Below, piece after piece: positions 51,773-61,030 of a stretch of DNA of 64,000 nt; position 1 is the stretch's first letter; every line of letters begins with the position of its first letter. The notes under the pieces were generated by a model. It saw only the letters and a program-made list of their open reading frames with translations. It had not been told where the DNA came from and searched no databases. Origin of the DNA: Sulfurimonas sp. HSL3-1 (GTDB lineage Bacteria; Campylobacterota; Campylobacteria; Campylobacterales; Sulfurimonadaceae); NCBI RefSeq assembly GCF_039645995.1, contig NZ_CP147920.1:1240001-1304000 (forward strand). The letters run 5' to 3'. Made by a program: the position numbers and the translations under genes.

Positions 51773-54275
51773 ACGCTTCTATACCGGCTTCGTTTTCCGC
51801 TACCCCCGCACGGTCATCGCCCTGGTGCTGCTTGCAGCGGCGCTGTTGGGCACCCAGGCGGTAAAGCTCAGCGTCGACGCCTCCGCCGAGACCCTGCTGC
51901 TTGAAAACGACAAGGACCTCGCCTACACCCGCCTCGTCGCCAAACGCTACCGCGGCCAGGACTTCCTCGTCGTCACCTACACCCCCGACGCCGACCTCCT
52001 CGCCCCGCAGACCCTCGACAATATCCGGACCCTCAGCGCGGCGCTGCTGAAGATCGACGGGATCGACTCTGTCAACTCCATTCTCAACGTCCCGCTCCTG
52101 GAGAGTCCTCCGAAACCCGTCAAGGAGCTGCTGGAGAAGATCCCTTCCATCGAGGCGGGCGACGCGAACCTGACCCTGGCGCGCGAAGAGTTCAAACACA
52201 ATCCCCTCTACGTCTCCAACCTCGTCAGCCCCGACCTCAAAACGACGGCCCTGCAGGTCAACCTCGTCCGCGACGACCACTACTACGAGCTGCTTGACCG
52301 CCTCAACGCCCTGCGCGCGGCCGACGACAACGGCACGCTCACCGCAGAGGGCAGGACCGAGCTTGCCGACGCGACGGCCGTCTTCAAGGCGTACCGCGAC
52401 GTTGCCCGCGAACGCGACCACCGCATGATCCTCGCCGTACGCGATACGCTGCGCACCCATCAGGCGGCGGGACAGCTCTTCCTCGGCGGCGTGACGATGA
52501 TCGCCGACGATATGGTCACCTTCGTCAAACGCGACCTCAAAACCTACGGCGTGGCCGTCCTGGCCCTGCTGATCCTCGTGCTTTGGACGGTCTTCCGCCA
52601 GAAGCGTTGGGTCGCCCTGCCGGTGCTGATCTCCGCCCTTTCCATCGGCATTACGGTCGGGCTGCTGGGGATGCTTGGTTTCGAGATCACCGTCATCTCG
52701 TCCAATTTCATCTCTTTGCAGCTGATCATCACGATCTCCATCATCATCCACCTGATCGTGCGCTACCGCGAACTCGCCCTGACCAACCCCGAAGCCGATG
52801 AACGCAGCCTGGTACTGGAGAGCACCCTCTCCATGTCCAAACCGACCTTCTTCGCCATTATCACGACGATCGCAGGCTTTGCGTCGCTGATGCTCTCGGG
52901 GATCAAGCCGGTCATCGCCCTGGGCTGGATGATGAGTATCGGCATCAGCGTCTCCCTGATCGTCGCTTACCTCCTCTTTCCTGCCGTCAACGTGCTGCTC
53001 AAGCGCAAGCAGCCGAAAACGACCTTCGACAAAGAGTTCTCCGTTACCAAGATCCTGGCGACCTTCACCGAACGTCACGGCGCGCTGACGCTTATGGCCA
53101 CCGTCTTGCTGATCGCCTTTTCCGTCACCGGGGCGCAGCGCCTCGTCGTCGAGAACAGTTTTATCAACTATTTCAAGCCCACGACGGAGATCTTCCAGGG
53201 AATGTCCGTCATCGACCGCCAGCTCGGCGGCACGACGCCGCTGGACATCACGATAGACCTTCCCCAGCCCCCCGCCGCACAAACCCCGTCCGAACCTGCC
53301 GCCGACAGTTCGGACGGCTTTGACGAGTTCGACGAATTCGCCGAGGAGTTCAATGCCGAGGCAAAGGGGGCCCAGTACTGGTTTACGGAGAACCGGATGG
53401 AGGTCGTGCGCCGTGTCCACGAGTGGCTGGAGAGCGTCCCCCATGTCGGAAAGGTGCTCTCGCTCGGAACGATGCTCGAAGTGGGGCGTACCCTCAACCA
53501 CGGCCGCGAACTCGACAACTTCGAGCTTGCGCTGCTCTACAACGAGATGCCCGCGAAATTCGCCAATATCATTCTCAAACCCTACGTCAGCATCGAGCAC
53601 GACCAGGCGCGTTTTGCCCTGCGCATTATCGACTCCGATCCCGATCTGCGACGTGCCGACCTCCTCAAAGAGCTGCATGACGGCCTGATTGACAAGGTGG
53701 GTATCCCCCCGGAGCATCTGCACATCTCCGGTCTGATGGTGCTGTACAACAACATGCTCCAGAGCCTCTTCGAGTCGCAGATCGCCACCCTGGGCGTCAT
53801 GGCCGTTCTGCTCTTCTTGATGTTCTGGGCCCTCTTCCGATCCTTCCTCACGGCCGTCGTCGCCATTATCGCGAACCTCGTTCCCGTCGGGACGGTCTTC
53901 GGGGTCATGGGGTGGTCTAATATCCCGCTGGACATGATGACCATCACCATCGCCGCCATCAGTATCGGGATCGCGGTCGACGACACCATCCACTATATCC
54001 ACCGTTTCCGGATCGAACTTGCGCGCGACGGCGACTATGTCGCGGCGATGCACCGCTCCCACGAGAGTATCGGTTACGCGATGAGCTACACCTCTGCGGC
54101 CATCATGATCGGTTTTGTCATCCTCGTGCTTTCGGTCTTTATCCCGACCATCTACTTCGGCCTTCTGACCGTACTCGTCATGTTTATGGCGATCGTCGCG
54201 GACCTTCTGCTGCTACCGAAACTCATCTTGCTGCTGCGTCCTTTCGGACAGGTGACGAAAAAAGTTGTCAATTAA
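51765..54275 (+). CDS. RND-superfamily (MMPL-type) lipid transporter
   Basis: The 836-residue protein has 12 predicted helices in two six-helix sets, each with an external domain after its first helix, as in MMPL and HpnN proteins. Sterol-sensing-like segments are seen (VLISALSIGITVGLLGMLGF, ISIGIAVDDTIHYIHRFRIE). The middle domain is acidic (SSDGFDEFDEFAEEF). It overlaps mlaC by eight bases, which implies it exchanges lipids with MlaC in place of the MlaFEDB pump. As I recall, C. jejuni has the same trio. Confidence 0.87.
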   Translation: MLKRFYTGFVFRYPRTVIALVLLAAALLGTQAVKLSVDASAETLLLENDKDLAYTRLVAKRYRGQDFLVVTYTPDADLLAPQTLDNIRTLSAALLKIDGIDSVNSILNVPLLESPPKPVKELLEKIPSIEAGDANLTLAREEFKHNPLYVSNLVSPDLKTTALQVNLVRDDHYYELLDRLNALRAADDNGTLTAEGRTELADATAVFKAYRDVARERDHRMILAVRDTLRTHQAAGQLFLGGVTMIADDMVTFVKRDLKTYGVAVLALLILVLWTVFRQKRWVALPVLISALSIGITVGLLGMLGFEITVISSNFISLQLIITISIIIHLIVRYRELALTNPEADERSLVLESTLSMSKPTFFAIITTIAGFASLMLSGIKPVIALGWMMSIGISVSLIVAYLLFPAVNVLLKRKQPKTTFDKEFSVTKILATFTERHGALTLMATVLLIAFSVTGAQRLVVENSFINYFKPTTEIFQGMSVIDRQLGGTTPLDITIDLPQPPAAQTPSEPAADSSDGFDEFDEFAEEFNAEAKGAQYWFTENRMEVVRRVHEWLESVPHVGKVLSLGTMLEVGRTLNHGRELDNFELALLYNEMPAKFANIILKPYVSIEHDQARFALRIIDSDPDLRRADLLKELHDGLIDKVGIPPEHLHISGLMVLYNNMLQSLFESQIATLGVMAVLLFLMFWALFRSFLTAVVAIIANLVPVGTVFGVMGWSNIPLDMMTITIAAISIGIAVDDTIHYIHRFRIELARDGDYVAAMHRSHESIGYAMSYTSAAIMIGFVILVLSVFIPTIYFGLLTVLVMFMAIVADLLLLPKLILLLRPFGQVTKKVVN

Positions 54276-54344
54276 AATTAACACGCTACAATAGTAACAA
54301 TATCTACCGGGGGGCCTACGCTCCCTGTGCCATTAGGATGGATC

Positions 54345-56168
54345 ATGATTAAGTTACGTCGTCTTCTTGTTGCCGCTATGTTCCTGGCCGCCGGAGCATT
54401 TGCCGCACTCAACCAGGCTATTTCCATCGGTGCCTTCAGCAACGCCGATGCCGCCCAGTCACGCATTGCAGAGGTCAAAAAGCATCTCATGCAGGATGAA
54501 GCCGTCGCTGCGCTCATTACCGCAAAGAGCTTCAGCTTCACCGTCGAGCAGGTGAAAGGGCTCTATCGTTCCGAACTGACCGGGTTCGCAGATGCCGGCG
54601 ATCTTCCCGTCGTTATGGAACGTGTCAAGGGTGTCGTCCCCGACGCCTATTATGTCAGCCGTACTACTGCCGCAAGCGACACAGCGACGGCACCGGTTCC
54701 GGTCCAGGAGGAAGACGGCGTCTTCGTCGTCGATGAAACGGATGCTGTCGTCGAGGAAGTCCCTCTTGCCGCAGCGCCGGAAGCAGCCGAAGTTCCCGAA
54801 GCCGCGCCCGAAAAGGTTATCCCGGAAGCTGCAGCCGTGGACGAACTCCCCGCCCCCGCCGCTTCGACCGAAGTCACCGCCAGCAACGAGCTGCCCGAAC
54901 CGCCGCTGGACGGTACCTCCTCGATGCTGCTGTACAGCATCCTCCTCGCCGCCGTCGCCCTGCTGATCCTGCTCTACGTCGCCCGCAGGAAACGGACCTC
55001 CAACGACTTCTTCCCCCAGCATGAAAAAGAGGACTTCGAAGAGCTTGCCGAAAAATTCGCCGCTTCTTCGTCCGCTGCGCATGCCCCTGAAACGGAAACG
55101 GCTCTTGAGGAGCCCGAAGCACCGGAGAGTGCGCCCGCTGAAGAGCACTTCGAACCCGAACCGGCGGTCGAAATAGAAGAGACGCCGTTCTATGAGGAGC
55201 CGGCCGCCGAACCGGAACCGGTCGTCTTCGAAACCCCGGAGGAGACAGTCGCCGAGACCACCCCGGAAACGGCGGAAGAAGTTCCAGAAGCGCCGGCGGA
55301 GCCCGCCGCCGCACCGGCAGAAACCGTTTCACGCAAGAAACGCAGCCTGCCGGCGGACCTGGGTTCCGTGACCAAGGAGCGGCTGGCCGAATTCGCCGGC
55401 AACCGCCTGCTCATCGCCGAGGACAACCTGATCAACCAGAAGGTGATCTCCCGTCTTCTGGAAGGGAGCGGCATGGAGATCGTCATCGCCAATAACGGCC
55501 AGGAAGCCCTGGACATGCTCAATGCGGATCCCGGCTACAACATGGTCCTGATGGATGCGCACATGCCGGTCATGGACGGGTTTGAGGCAACACGGGCCAT
55601 TCGCCAGGATCCCCGTTTTGACGCCATTACGGTTGTCGCATTGAGCGGGGACGTCGGGGCCGACGACATCCGCAAGATGCGTGAAGCCGGCATGGAGGAG
55701 CAGCTGGCCAAGCCGCTGCGGGTCGACGCCCTTTACGAAGTGATGTACCAGTACCTCAACCTCGCTTCGGAAGCGGCCGAAACGGCGGAGGATGAAACAC
55801 TTCCGGAACTGAAGACCCACGAGTACGACGGGGTCTTCAATGCCTCCGTCGGTCTGGACATCTGCGCCGGTGACAAGGTGATGTATGCGGAGATCCTGGA
55901 TGAGTTTGTCGCATCGTACAATGAGGCGGACAACCTGGTCCGAACCTATATCAGAGCCAATGACGACGCGAGGCTCGTCGCCTTTATGCTCGACGTCAAA
56001 GGCGTCGCATCCAACATCGGCGCCGACGCCCTTGCCGAAGCCGCGGAGACCCTGCGCGAAGCGGTGCTTATCAACCGTGTCGAAGAGTATACAAAGCTCG
56101 CCGACGCCTTTGCCTCCACTCTGCACAAAACGATGGCCGCCATCGACAGCTTCAAAACGACGCTCTAA
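54345..56168 (+). CDS. SPOR-like, transmembrane, receiver and pseudo-Hpt hybrid protein
   Basis: The 607-residue protein has, in order, a signal or anchor helix (4-21), a SPOR-like periplasmic domain (about 22-104: LNQAISIGAFSNADAAQSRI), a Pro/Ala/Glu linker, one helix (194-212), a long acidic linker, a receiver domain and an Hpt-like helical bundle (about 495-605). Receiver residues E359-D360, D404, S434 and K456 are all present. In the Hpt-like part the phosphorylated His position reads L549, so it cannot accept phosphate there. No kinase domain is present. It starts 69 bases after the RND gene. Confidence 0.75.
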   Translation: MIKLRRLLVAAMFLAAGAFAALNQAISIGAFSNADAAQSRIAEVKKHLMQDEAVAALITAKSFSFTVEQVKGLYRSELTGFADAGDLPVVMERVKGVVPDAYYVSRTTAASDTATAPVPVQEEDGVFVVDETDAVVEEVPLAAAPEAAEVPEAAPEKVIPEAAAVDELPAPAASTEVTASNELPEPPLDGTSSMLLYSILLAAVALLILLYVARRKRTSNDFFPQHEKEDFEELAEKFAASSSAAHAPETETALEEPEAPESAPAEEHFEPEPAVEIEETPFYEEPAAEPEPVVFETPEETVAETTPETAEEVPEAPAEPAAAPAETVSRKKRSLPADLGSVTKERLAEFAGNRLLIAEDNLINQKVISRLLEGSGMEIVIANNGQEALDMLNADPGYNMVLMDAHMPVMDGFEATRAIRQDPRFDAITVVALSGDVGADDIRKMREAGMEEQLAKPLRVDALYEVMYQYLNLASEAAETAEDETLPELKTHEYDGVFNASVGLDICAGDKVMYAEILDEFVASYNEADNLVRTYIRANDDARLVAFMLDVKGVASNIGADALAEAAETLREAVLINRVEEYTKLADAFASTLHKTMAAIDSFKTTL

Positions 56169-56227
56169 GCGCTACCCCAGGCGCCCGCGCGCCTTCCCCA
56201 CTATCGTATTTTGCCCTTTTACAACGC

Positions 56228-57181
56228 TCAGGCGCGCATCTTGCCGTAGAGCGATACCAGCGCCTCTACAAACAGCGGATGGTCGTTCGGACAGGCCGCT
56301 ACGCGGTAATCCTCGAACCCAAGTTCCTCCGCGACTTCGCGGTACTCCATATCGAGTTCGTAGAGGGTCTCGGAGTTGTCGATCGTAAAGGCGATCGGGA
56401 AGACGAGCACTTTCTTGCGCTCCAGGCTTTCGAGCTTCTGCTCCAAAGAGGGCTCCAGCCACTTCATCGGCCCCACCTTGGACTGGTAGGCGATATGGAT
56501 GTCGGCAAAGGCAAGTCCCGCCGCTTCGAGCATCGGCTTCAGCAGCGCAACGTGTTCGGTGACATGGTGCTCATAGGGGTCGCCCTTGTCGACGATCTTC
56601 TGCGGCAGCCCGTGCGCGGAGAAGATCAGCTCGAACGCCCCCGCGTCCGCGCCGGCCATCGCCTCGCGGATACGGTCGATGATGACCGCGTTGTACGCCG
56701 CGTTGGCGTAAAAGTGCTTGATCTCCGTCACCAGGGCCTTGAACCCCAGGGCGTGCATCCGCGCTTCATAATCTTCCAGAGAGGACTTTGTCGTTGTCGT
56801 CGAGTACTGCGGGTAGAGCGGGATCAGGTAGACATGCGTCACCCCCGCCGCTTTCAGGCGGGCGATGGAAACATCCGCGAAGGGCGGCGTATAGCGCATG
56901 GCAAAGTCGACGACAACCTCTTCGCCCAGCTTCACCTGCAGCGCCGCGACGAGTTTCTTGGTGATGCCGGCGATCGGCGACTTTCCGCCGAGTTTCTGGT
57001 AGACCTCCTGCGCGCTTTTCGTGCGGTTCGAGGTAATGACGCTGGCGATGAAGCGCCGCAGCAGGCCGCTCTTCATCGTCAGGATATTGGGGTCGTTGAA
57101 CATGTTATGCAGGAAGGTCTGGACCTCGTAGAGGTCGTTCGGGCCTCCCATATTAAGCAATATGACTGCATTTTTGGCCAT
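56228..57181 (-). CDS. hemH: Ferrochelatase
   Basis: The 317-residue enzyme inserts Fe2+ into protoporphyrin IX, the last step of haem synthesis. The signature FSAHGLPQKIVDKGDPYEHH contains the catalytic His; LIPLYPQYSTTTT and a C-terminal PNDHPLFVEAL segment also match. ATG 57181 overlaps the upstream hydrolase stop (TGATG). A GTG two codons earlier is possible but unneeded. Confidence 0.96.
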   Translation of the reverse strand: MAKNAVILLNMGGPNDLYEVQTFLHNMFNDPNILTMKSGLLRRFIASVITSNRTKSAQEVYQKLGGKSPIAGITKKLVAALQVKLGEEVVVDFAMRYTPPFADVSIARLKAAGVTHVYLIPLYPQYSTTTTKSSLEDYEARMHALGFKALVTEIKHFYANAAYNAVIIDRIREAMAGADAGAFELIFSAHGLPQKIVDKGDPYEHHVTEHVALLKPMLEAAGLAFADIHIAYQSKVGPMKWLEPSLEQKLESLERKKVLVFPIAFTIDNSETLYELDMEYREVAEELGFEDYRVAACPNDHPLFVEALVSLYGKMRA

Positions 57182-57951
57182 CAGCACACCTTTGAGACGT
57201 CGGCGATGAAACGATCGCTGCCGAGTATTTCTGCATGATTGTACCCGCTGTATTCTTTATAGACAGCTAACCGCGGCGCTTTCGCCTTCAGCGCATGGCT
57301 CTGTTCGATCGGCACGATCTCGTCGTCCCGGCTGGCGAAGATGCTCACCGGCGCCGAAACGCCGCCGAGGTACCGGGCCGTCTCGAAACGGCAGCGCATC
57401 ATCCAGGCGGGCAGATAGGGGATCCTGAGCCGCGCCAGGGAGGGAACGTCGTAAAAGGGTGCGACGAGAATGAGCTGCGTCACGCTGGTACGCGAGGCGG
57501 CATAGGCGGCCACGCTGCTGCCGAGACTGTAGCCCATCAGCATCAGCGGGCCGAAACGCTCCCGCGCGTACGCCACCAGGGCCACGGCGTCTTCAAGCAG
57601 AAGCCGTTCGCCGGGTCTGCCGCCGCTGCGCCCGTAGCCGCGGTAGTTGAAGGCGATGATGCGCCAGGCGGGAAAGCGCTCGCTGAGCTTGCCGACCAGC
57701 GCGACGCTGTCCTGCTCCTTGCCGCCGAAATAAAAGACGGTACAGCGGGGCGACTCCGGCTCATAAACGACGCCTTCGAGCACGACGTTGCCGCCGCGCA
57801 CCCGTTCGAGCCCATGGAACCGCTCCGGATGCAGGTGAAAGGCGTCGCGGTTCGGGTAGTATACGGGGGCGAAGACCAGCCGGGGCCACACAAGAAAAAG
57901 AATGCCCCAGAGCAGGAGGATCGTACCGAGTACCGTCAGGACTACCGTCAT
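57181..57951 (-). CDS. Membrane-anchored alpha/beta hydrolase
   Basis: The 256-residue protein has an N-terminal helix (about 4-27), then an alpha/beta hydrolase fold: nucleophile elbow GYSLGS, acid in RDDEIVP and His in GYNHAEIL. The FNYRGYGRSGGRPGE strand precedes the nucleophile, as in BEM46/AB-hydrolase proteins. ATG 57951 follows a GAGGG site, and the longer upstream frame is rejected as Arg-rich antisense. It overlaps hemH by one base. The substrate is unknown; esters of the envelope are plausible. Confidence 0.8.
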   Translation of the reverse strand: MTVVLTVLGTILLLWGILFLVWPRLVFAPVYYPNRDAFHLHPERFHGLERVRGGNVVLEGVVYEPESPRCTVFYFGGKEQDSVALVGKLSERFPAWRIIAFNYRGYGRSGGRPGERLLLEDAVALVAYARERFGPLMLMGYSLGSSVAAYAASRTSVTQLILVAPFYDVPSLARLRIPYLPAWMMRCRFETARYLGGVSAPVSIFASRDDEIVPIEQSHALKAKAPRLAVYKEYSGYNHAEILGSDRFIADVSKVC

Positions 57952-57961
57952 CGCACCCTCA

Positions 57962-58996
57962 CTAAAGCCCTTCGAAACTGCCCGTCTCGAAACAGGCACG
58001 CTGCCGCAGCGGCGCGAAAGCGGGATCGTCGACCGCCGCCTCGTGCGCGCCGATCGCAGTGCCTTCGGCATCGTGGTACGTCGCGGCATAGAAGGATTTC
58101 CACTGCACGCCCTCTGTCAGGCCTATTTGCGCGTAGGCGTAAACGAAATCGCTGTAGGAGGGGTCGTCCGTCGCCGTCACGGCGCGGATGCGTGCGGGGT
58201 CGGGGACAGGCGGCGTCTCGGTGATCCAGTCAGCGACCGTCCCCGTGACGGGCACGTCGTCGGGCACGTCGTAGATGCCCGCGAGCATGCAGACGTAGCC
58301 GGCGCCGAAATACTTGGAGAGGTAGAGCGCCTGCCCCGCTCCCTGCGAGTGGCCGCCGGCGTAAAGGTTCGCCCATGCCACGCCGCCCGCGCCGACAACC
58401 TTCACCGGGAAGTGAAAGCCGTTGGCTTCAAAATACGCGACGAGCTTCTGCAGCCGCGGGATGACGGCGTCGGCCTCGGGCACGTCGACGACGGCGGAGA
58501 GATCCTCGCCCGTCAGCTTCTCCCGCCGCACCTTTCCGGCGCAGTTGTCCACCTCGGGATGGCCGCCGCACTCGGTCGTGCCGTTGACGAGGTAGCGGTT
58601 ATGGTAGGCGACGTTCAGCACGACGAAACCGTTCTGCGCCGCTTCATGCATAAAGGTTTCGGAAGCGAACGCTCCGTTTTCCTGGTTGTAGGGACGGCCG
58701 AAGGTCCCGACCATATGCACGTAGACCCCTTTCACACTGCTCCCCTCCGGCGGGAAAACGGCACTGTGGTATCCGAACCCCAGCCGCTGATCCAGGAGCG
58801 TCGCCGTACCGAACTCGTCGCGGGCGGCGGGGTCGAGACGGGAGGGACGCACGGCACAGAGCAGCGTCCCGTCGTCGAGGGTCTTGCTGGCGTCGCAGAG
58901 CGCAGCGGAGGGCGGATGAAAGGCGTCTGCGGAGCTGCTGCTCCCGCACCCCTGCATCAGCGCCGCCGCCGCGACGAACAGAAGGAGCGTTTTCAT
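57962..58996 (-). CDS. Lipoprotein alpha/beta hydrolase-like protein
   Basis: The 344-residue protein has the lipobox ALMQGC (Cys17) after MKTLLLFVAAAALM. The mature part has a hydrolase-like nucleophile elbow GGHSQGAG, a preceding VVLNVAYHNRYLVNG strand, and a late His in FYAATYHDAEG. Ser-His-Gln-Gly at the elbow fits an esterase. Substrate is unknown. The gene follows the FAD oxidoreductase by 17 bases and precedes the membrane hydrolase by ten, so three minus-strand genes may be cotranscribed with hemH. Confidence 0.7.
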   Translation of the reverse strand: MKTLLLFVAAAALMQGCGSSSSADAFHPPSAALCDASKTLDDGTLLCAVRPSRLDPAARDEFGTATLLDQRLGFGYHSAVFPPEGSSVKGVYVHMVGTFGRPYNQENGAFASETFMHEAAQNGFVVLNVAYHNRYLVNGTTECGGHPEVDNCAGKVRREKLTGEDLSAVVDVPEADAVIPRLQKLVAYFEANGFHFPVKVVGAGGVAWANLYAGGHSQGAGQALYLSKYFGAGYVCMLAGIYDVPDDVPVTGTVADWITETPPVPDPARIRAVTATDDPSYSDFVYAYAQIGLTEGVQWKSFYAATYHDAEGTAIGAHEAAVDDPAFAPLRQRACFETGSFEGL

Positions 58997-59013
58997 ACGA
59001 CTATTGTAGCAGA

Positions 59014-60138
59014 TCACTTCCCGGCGCGTTTCGCCCAGCGGTAGAGGAAGCGGGTCGGATCGAGCGCCTCGGGGAGCGGCTTGCCTTCCAGCAGCGCCTG
59101 GGCAAGGGTGCGCGCGAGCAGCGGGCCCATAACGAAACCGTAGCCGCCCGTGCCGTTGATCATGTAGAGTTCGGGGTGGTAGACAAGCGACGCCGCGTCA
59201 CTTTTGGCGCCCTTCGCCAGCCCGGGAGCCGCGCACAGCGACGCCTCGGCGTCGGCGACCCTGCCTACCAGCGGATAGTAGTCGTTGGAACCCGAACGAA
59301 GGCCCGTATAGTCTTTGACGACTTCGATATGCTCCAGGCTGACGGTCCGCGACGCCTTCTCCAGCAGCTCCGCACGCCCCTGCTCGACGTCATAGGGCTC
59401 CGTCGCTGTCTGCGGATCGTAATGCACGTCGTGCGTCGCCCCGATGGCACCCTCCCCGTTCGTACCGGTCGCGGCGATGGAGACGTACTGGTGCAGGTGG
59501 CACGGCAGCGGCGTCGTCGTCCTGATATCGACACGGTGCCCCCAGACGGCCCGCAGTGCAATATGCGGCATCGCCACGACGGGCCGGTACGCTCCCGTCG
59601 CCAGGACGACCCGTTTCGCACGGATCGCGCCGACCGTCCAGAGGCCGGATTCATATTTGATAATATTAATATCATCCAATATAAAGTCGGAACCTTCCGC
59701 CAGACGCGTACAGACTGCCTGGGCGTTGACCAGTCCGCTCCGGGCCAATACGACATGTTCAAAGGCTTCGGTCTCCTTCGTCAGCGGCGCCTCAGGCATC
59801 ACTGAGAGCATCGGCAGCGCCGTCGTTTCCCTGAAGGCCCTTACCTTTTCGTTCTCGTCCTCGTACTTGGCAAAGTGAATCAGAGGCGCAATACGGATCA
59901 GTTCGGGAAAACGGCGCTCGTAAAAATCGATGGAGAAGAGGTAGCTCTCCTCCATCAGGGCCTTGAGGGGGCCGCCCTTGGAGAACTTGGGCGAGACGAA
60001 GGCCCCCGCGGCCCCGCTGCCGCCCGCGGCGATCCCTTCGCGGTCGATGAGGGCGACTTTTTCGCCCCCCTGCGTCAAAAAATACGCCGTCGCGCAGCCG
60101 TTGATACCGGCGCCGATAATGGCCGTGTCGTAGGTCAA
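59014..60138 (-). CDS. FAD-dependent oxidoreductase (DAO family, MnmC C-domain-like)
   Basis: The 374-residue flavoprotein opens MTYDTAIIGAGINGCATAYF with a complete GxGxxG motif and an acidic ALIDRE strand. GSGAAGAFVSPKFSKGG and GLRSGSNDYYPLVGRV resemble segments of the MnmC oxidase domain, which acts on tRNA wobble uridine. A stand-alone amine or amino-acid oxidase of the DadA/ThiO group is an equal possibility. A short AT-rich patch (59655-59695) inside the gene stands out from its GC-rich surroundings. It is divergent from the nitroreductase gene. Confidence 0.78.
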   Translation of the reverse strand: MTYDTAIIGAGINGCATAYFLTQGGEKVALIDREGIAAGGSGAAGAFVSPKFSKGGPLKALMEESYLFSIDFYERRFPELIRIAPLIHFAKYEDENEKVRAFRETTALPMLSVMPEAPLTKETEAFEHVVLARSGLVNAQAVCTRLAEGSDFILDDINIIKYESGLWTVGAIRAKRVVLATGAYRPVVAMPHIALRAVWGHRVDIRTTTPLPCHLHQYVSIAATGTNGEGAIGATHDVHYDPQTATEPYDVEQGRAELLEKASRTVSLEHIEVVKDYTGLRSGSNDYYPLVGRVADAEASLCAAPGLAKGAKSDAASLVYHPELYMINGTGGYGFVMGPLLARTLAQALLEGKPLPEALDPTRFLYRWAKRAGK

Positions 60139-60291
60139 ACGGGTCCTTTTTCTTTTGGCTTAGTGTAACGAAACTCCGGTTCAAAACTCGTACACTCCCC
60201 CCGCCAAAGCAGGCGCAATGTTGGTCATTGAGTGTTATACTGCCGCCAATAGCATACCCGCGGTCACAAACCGCACGGCATGAGGAATCCG

Positions 60292-60960
60292 ATGAAGACA
60301 CTCGACGCACTCCTGGAAAGAAAATCGGTCAGGGCCTACCTCGACAAAACGGTGGACCACGCGACCGTCACGGCGATCCTCGAACATGCAAAGCATGCGC
60401 CCTCCGGCGTCAACATGCAACCGTGGCGCGTCTGCATCGTCAGCGGCAGCATGAAAAAGCGGATCGAAACGCAGGTTATCCAGGCCTTCGAAGCGGGTGA
60501 AAAGGCCCGCATGGATTACCGCTACTACCCGCCGCGGTGGGAGGAGCCCTACCGGAGCCGACGCAAAGAGACGGGCCTGCAGATGTACAAAACCCTGGGG
60601 ATAGGCAGAGAGGACAAAGCGGCCCAGGCCGAACAGTGGAAAGCCAACTACAGGGCCTTCGATGCCCCTGTCGTGCTCTACTTTTTTGTCGATGCCGCAC
60701 TGGAAAAAGGTTCCTGGCTCGATTACGGCATGTTCTTGCAATCCGTGATGCTCGCGGCGACCTCCCTGGGGCTGGGGAGCTGTCCCCAGGCCGCTCTGGC
60801 CGAGTACCCGGACATCGTGCGCGATGCGCTGGGCATCGCCAGCGACAAAACCCTGCTTTGCGGCATGGCCCTGGGCTACGAGGACAAGGCGGCCCCGATC
60901 AACGGCTACCGGACGGAGCGGGTCCCCTTGGAATCATTCGCCGCGTTTTACGATGCCTGA
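60292..60960 (+). CDS. Nitroreductase-family flavoprotein
   Basis: The 222-residue enzyme has the family layout: LLERKSVRAYLDKTVD at the N-terminus, HAPSGVNMQPWRVCIV for FMN binding, and LGLGSCPQAALAEYPDIV later. It would reduce nitro compounds, quinones or flavin analogues with NAD(P)H. ATG 60292 has a GAGGA site; ATG 60280 is also in frame. It is divergent from the FAD oxidoreductase across a 153-base gap and precedes a drug exporter by about 70 bases. Confidence 0.88.
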   Translation: MKTLDALLERKSVRAYLDKTVDHATVTAILEHAKHAPSGVNMQPWRVCIVSGSMKKRIETQVIQAFEAGEKARMDYRYYPPRWEEPYRSRRKETGLQMYKTLGIGREDKAAQAEQWKANYRAFDAPVVLYFFVDAALEKGSWLDYGMFLQSVMLAATSLGLGSCPQAALAEYPDIVRDALGIASDKTLLCGMALGYEDKAAPINGYRTERVPLESFAAFYDA

Positions 60961-61030
60961 AGCTGAAAGCGTTCCCCCGATGCCCCGCACCGGCCCAACC
61001 TGAAGCCGATCCGTGCTAAAAAGGGTTATG

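Noticed and set aside
51741-54062. 773-codon open frame antisense to the RND gene
   Set aside because: Highly charged low-complexity translation with no domain; the RND protein on the plus strand is certain.
59655-59695. AT-rich patch with ATATTAATAT inside the FAD oxidoreductase
   Set aside because: The frame continues normally through it and encodes a plausible Ile/Asn-rich strand, so insertion or operator function is not supported.
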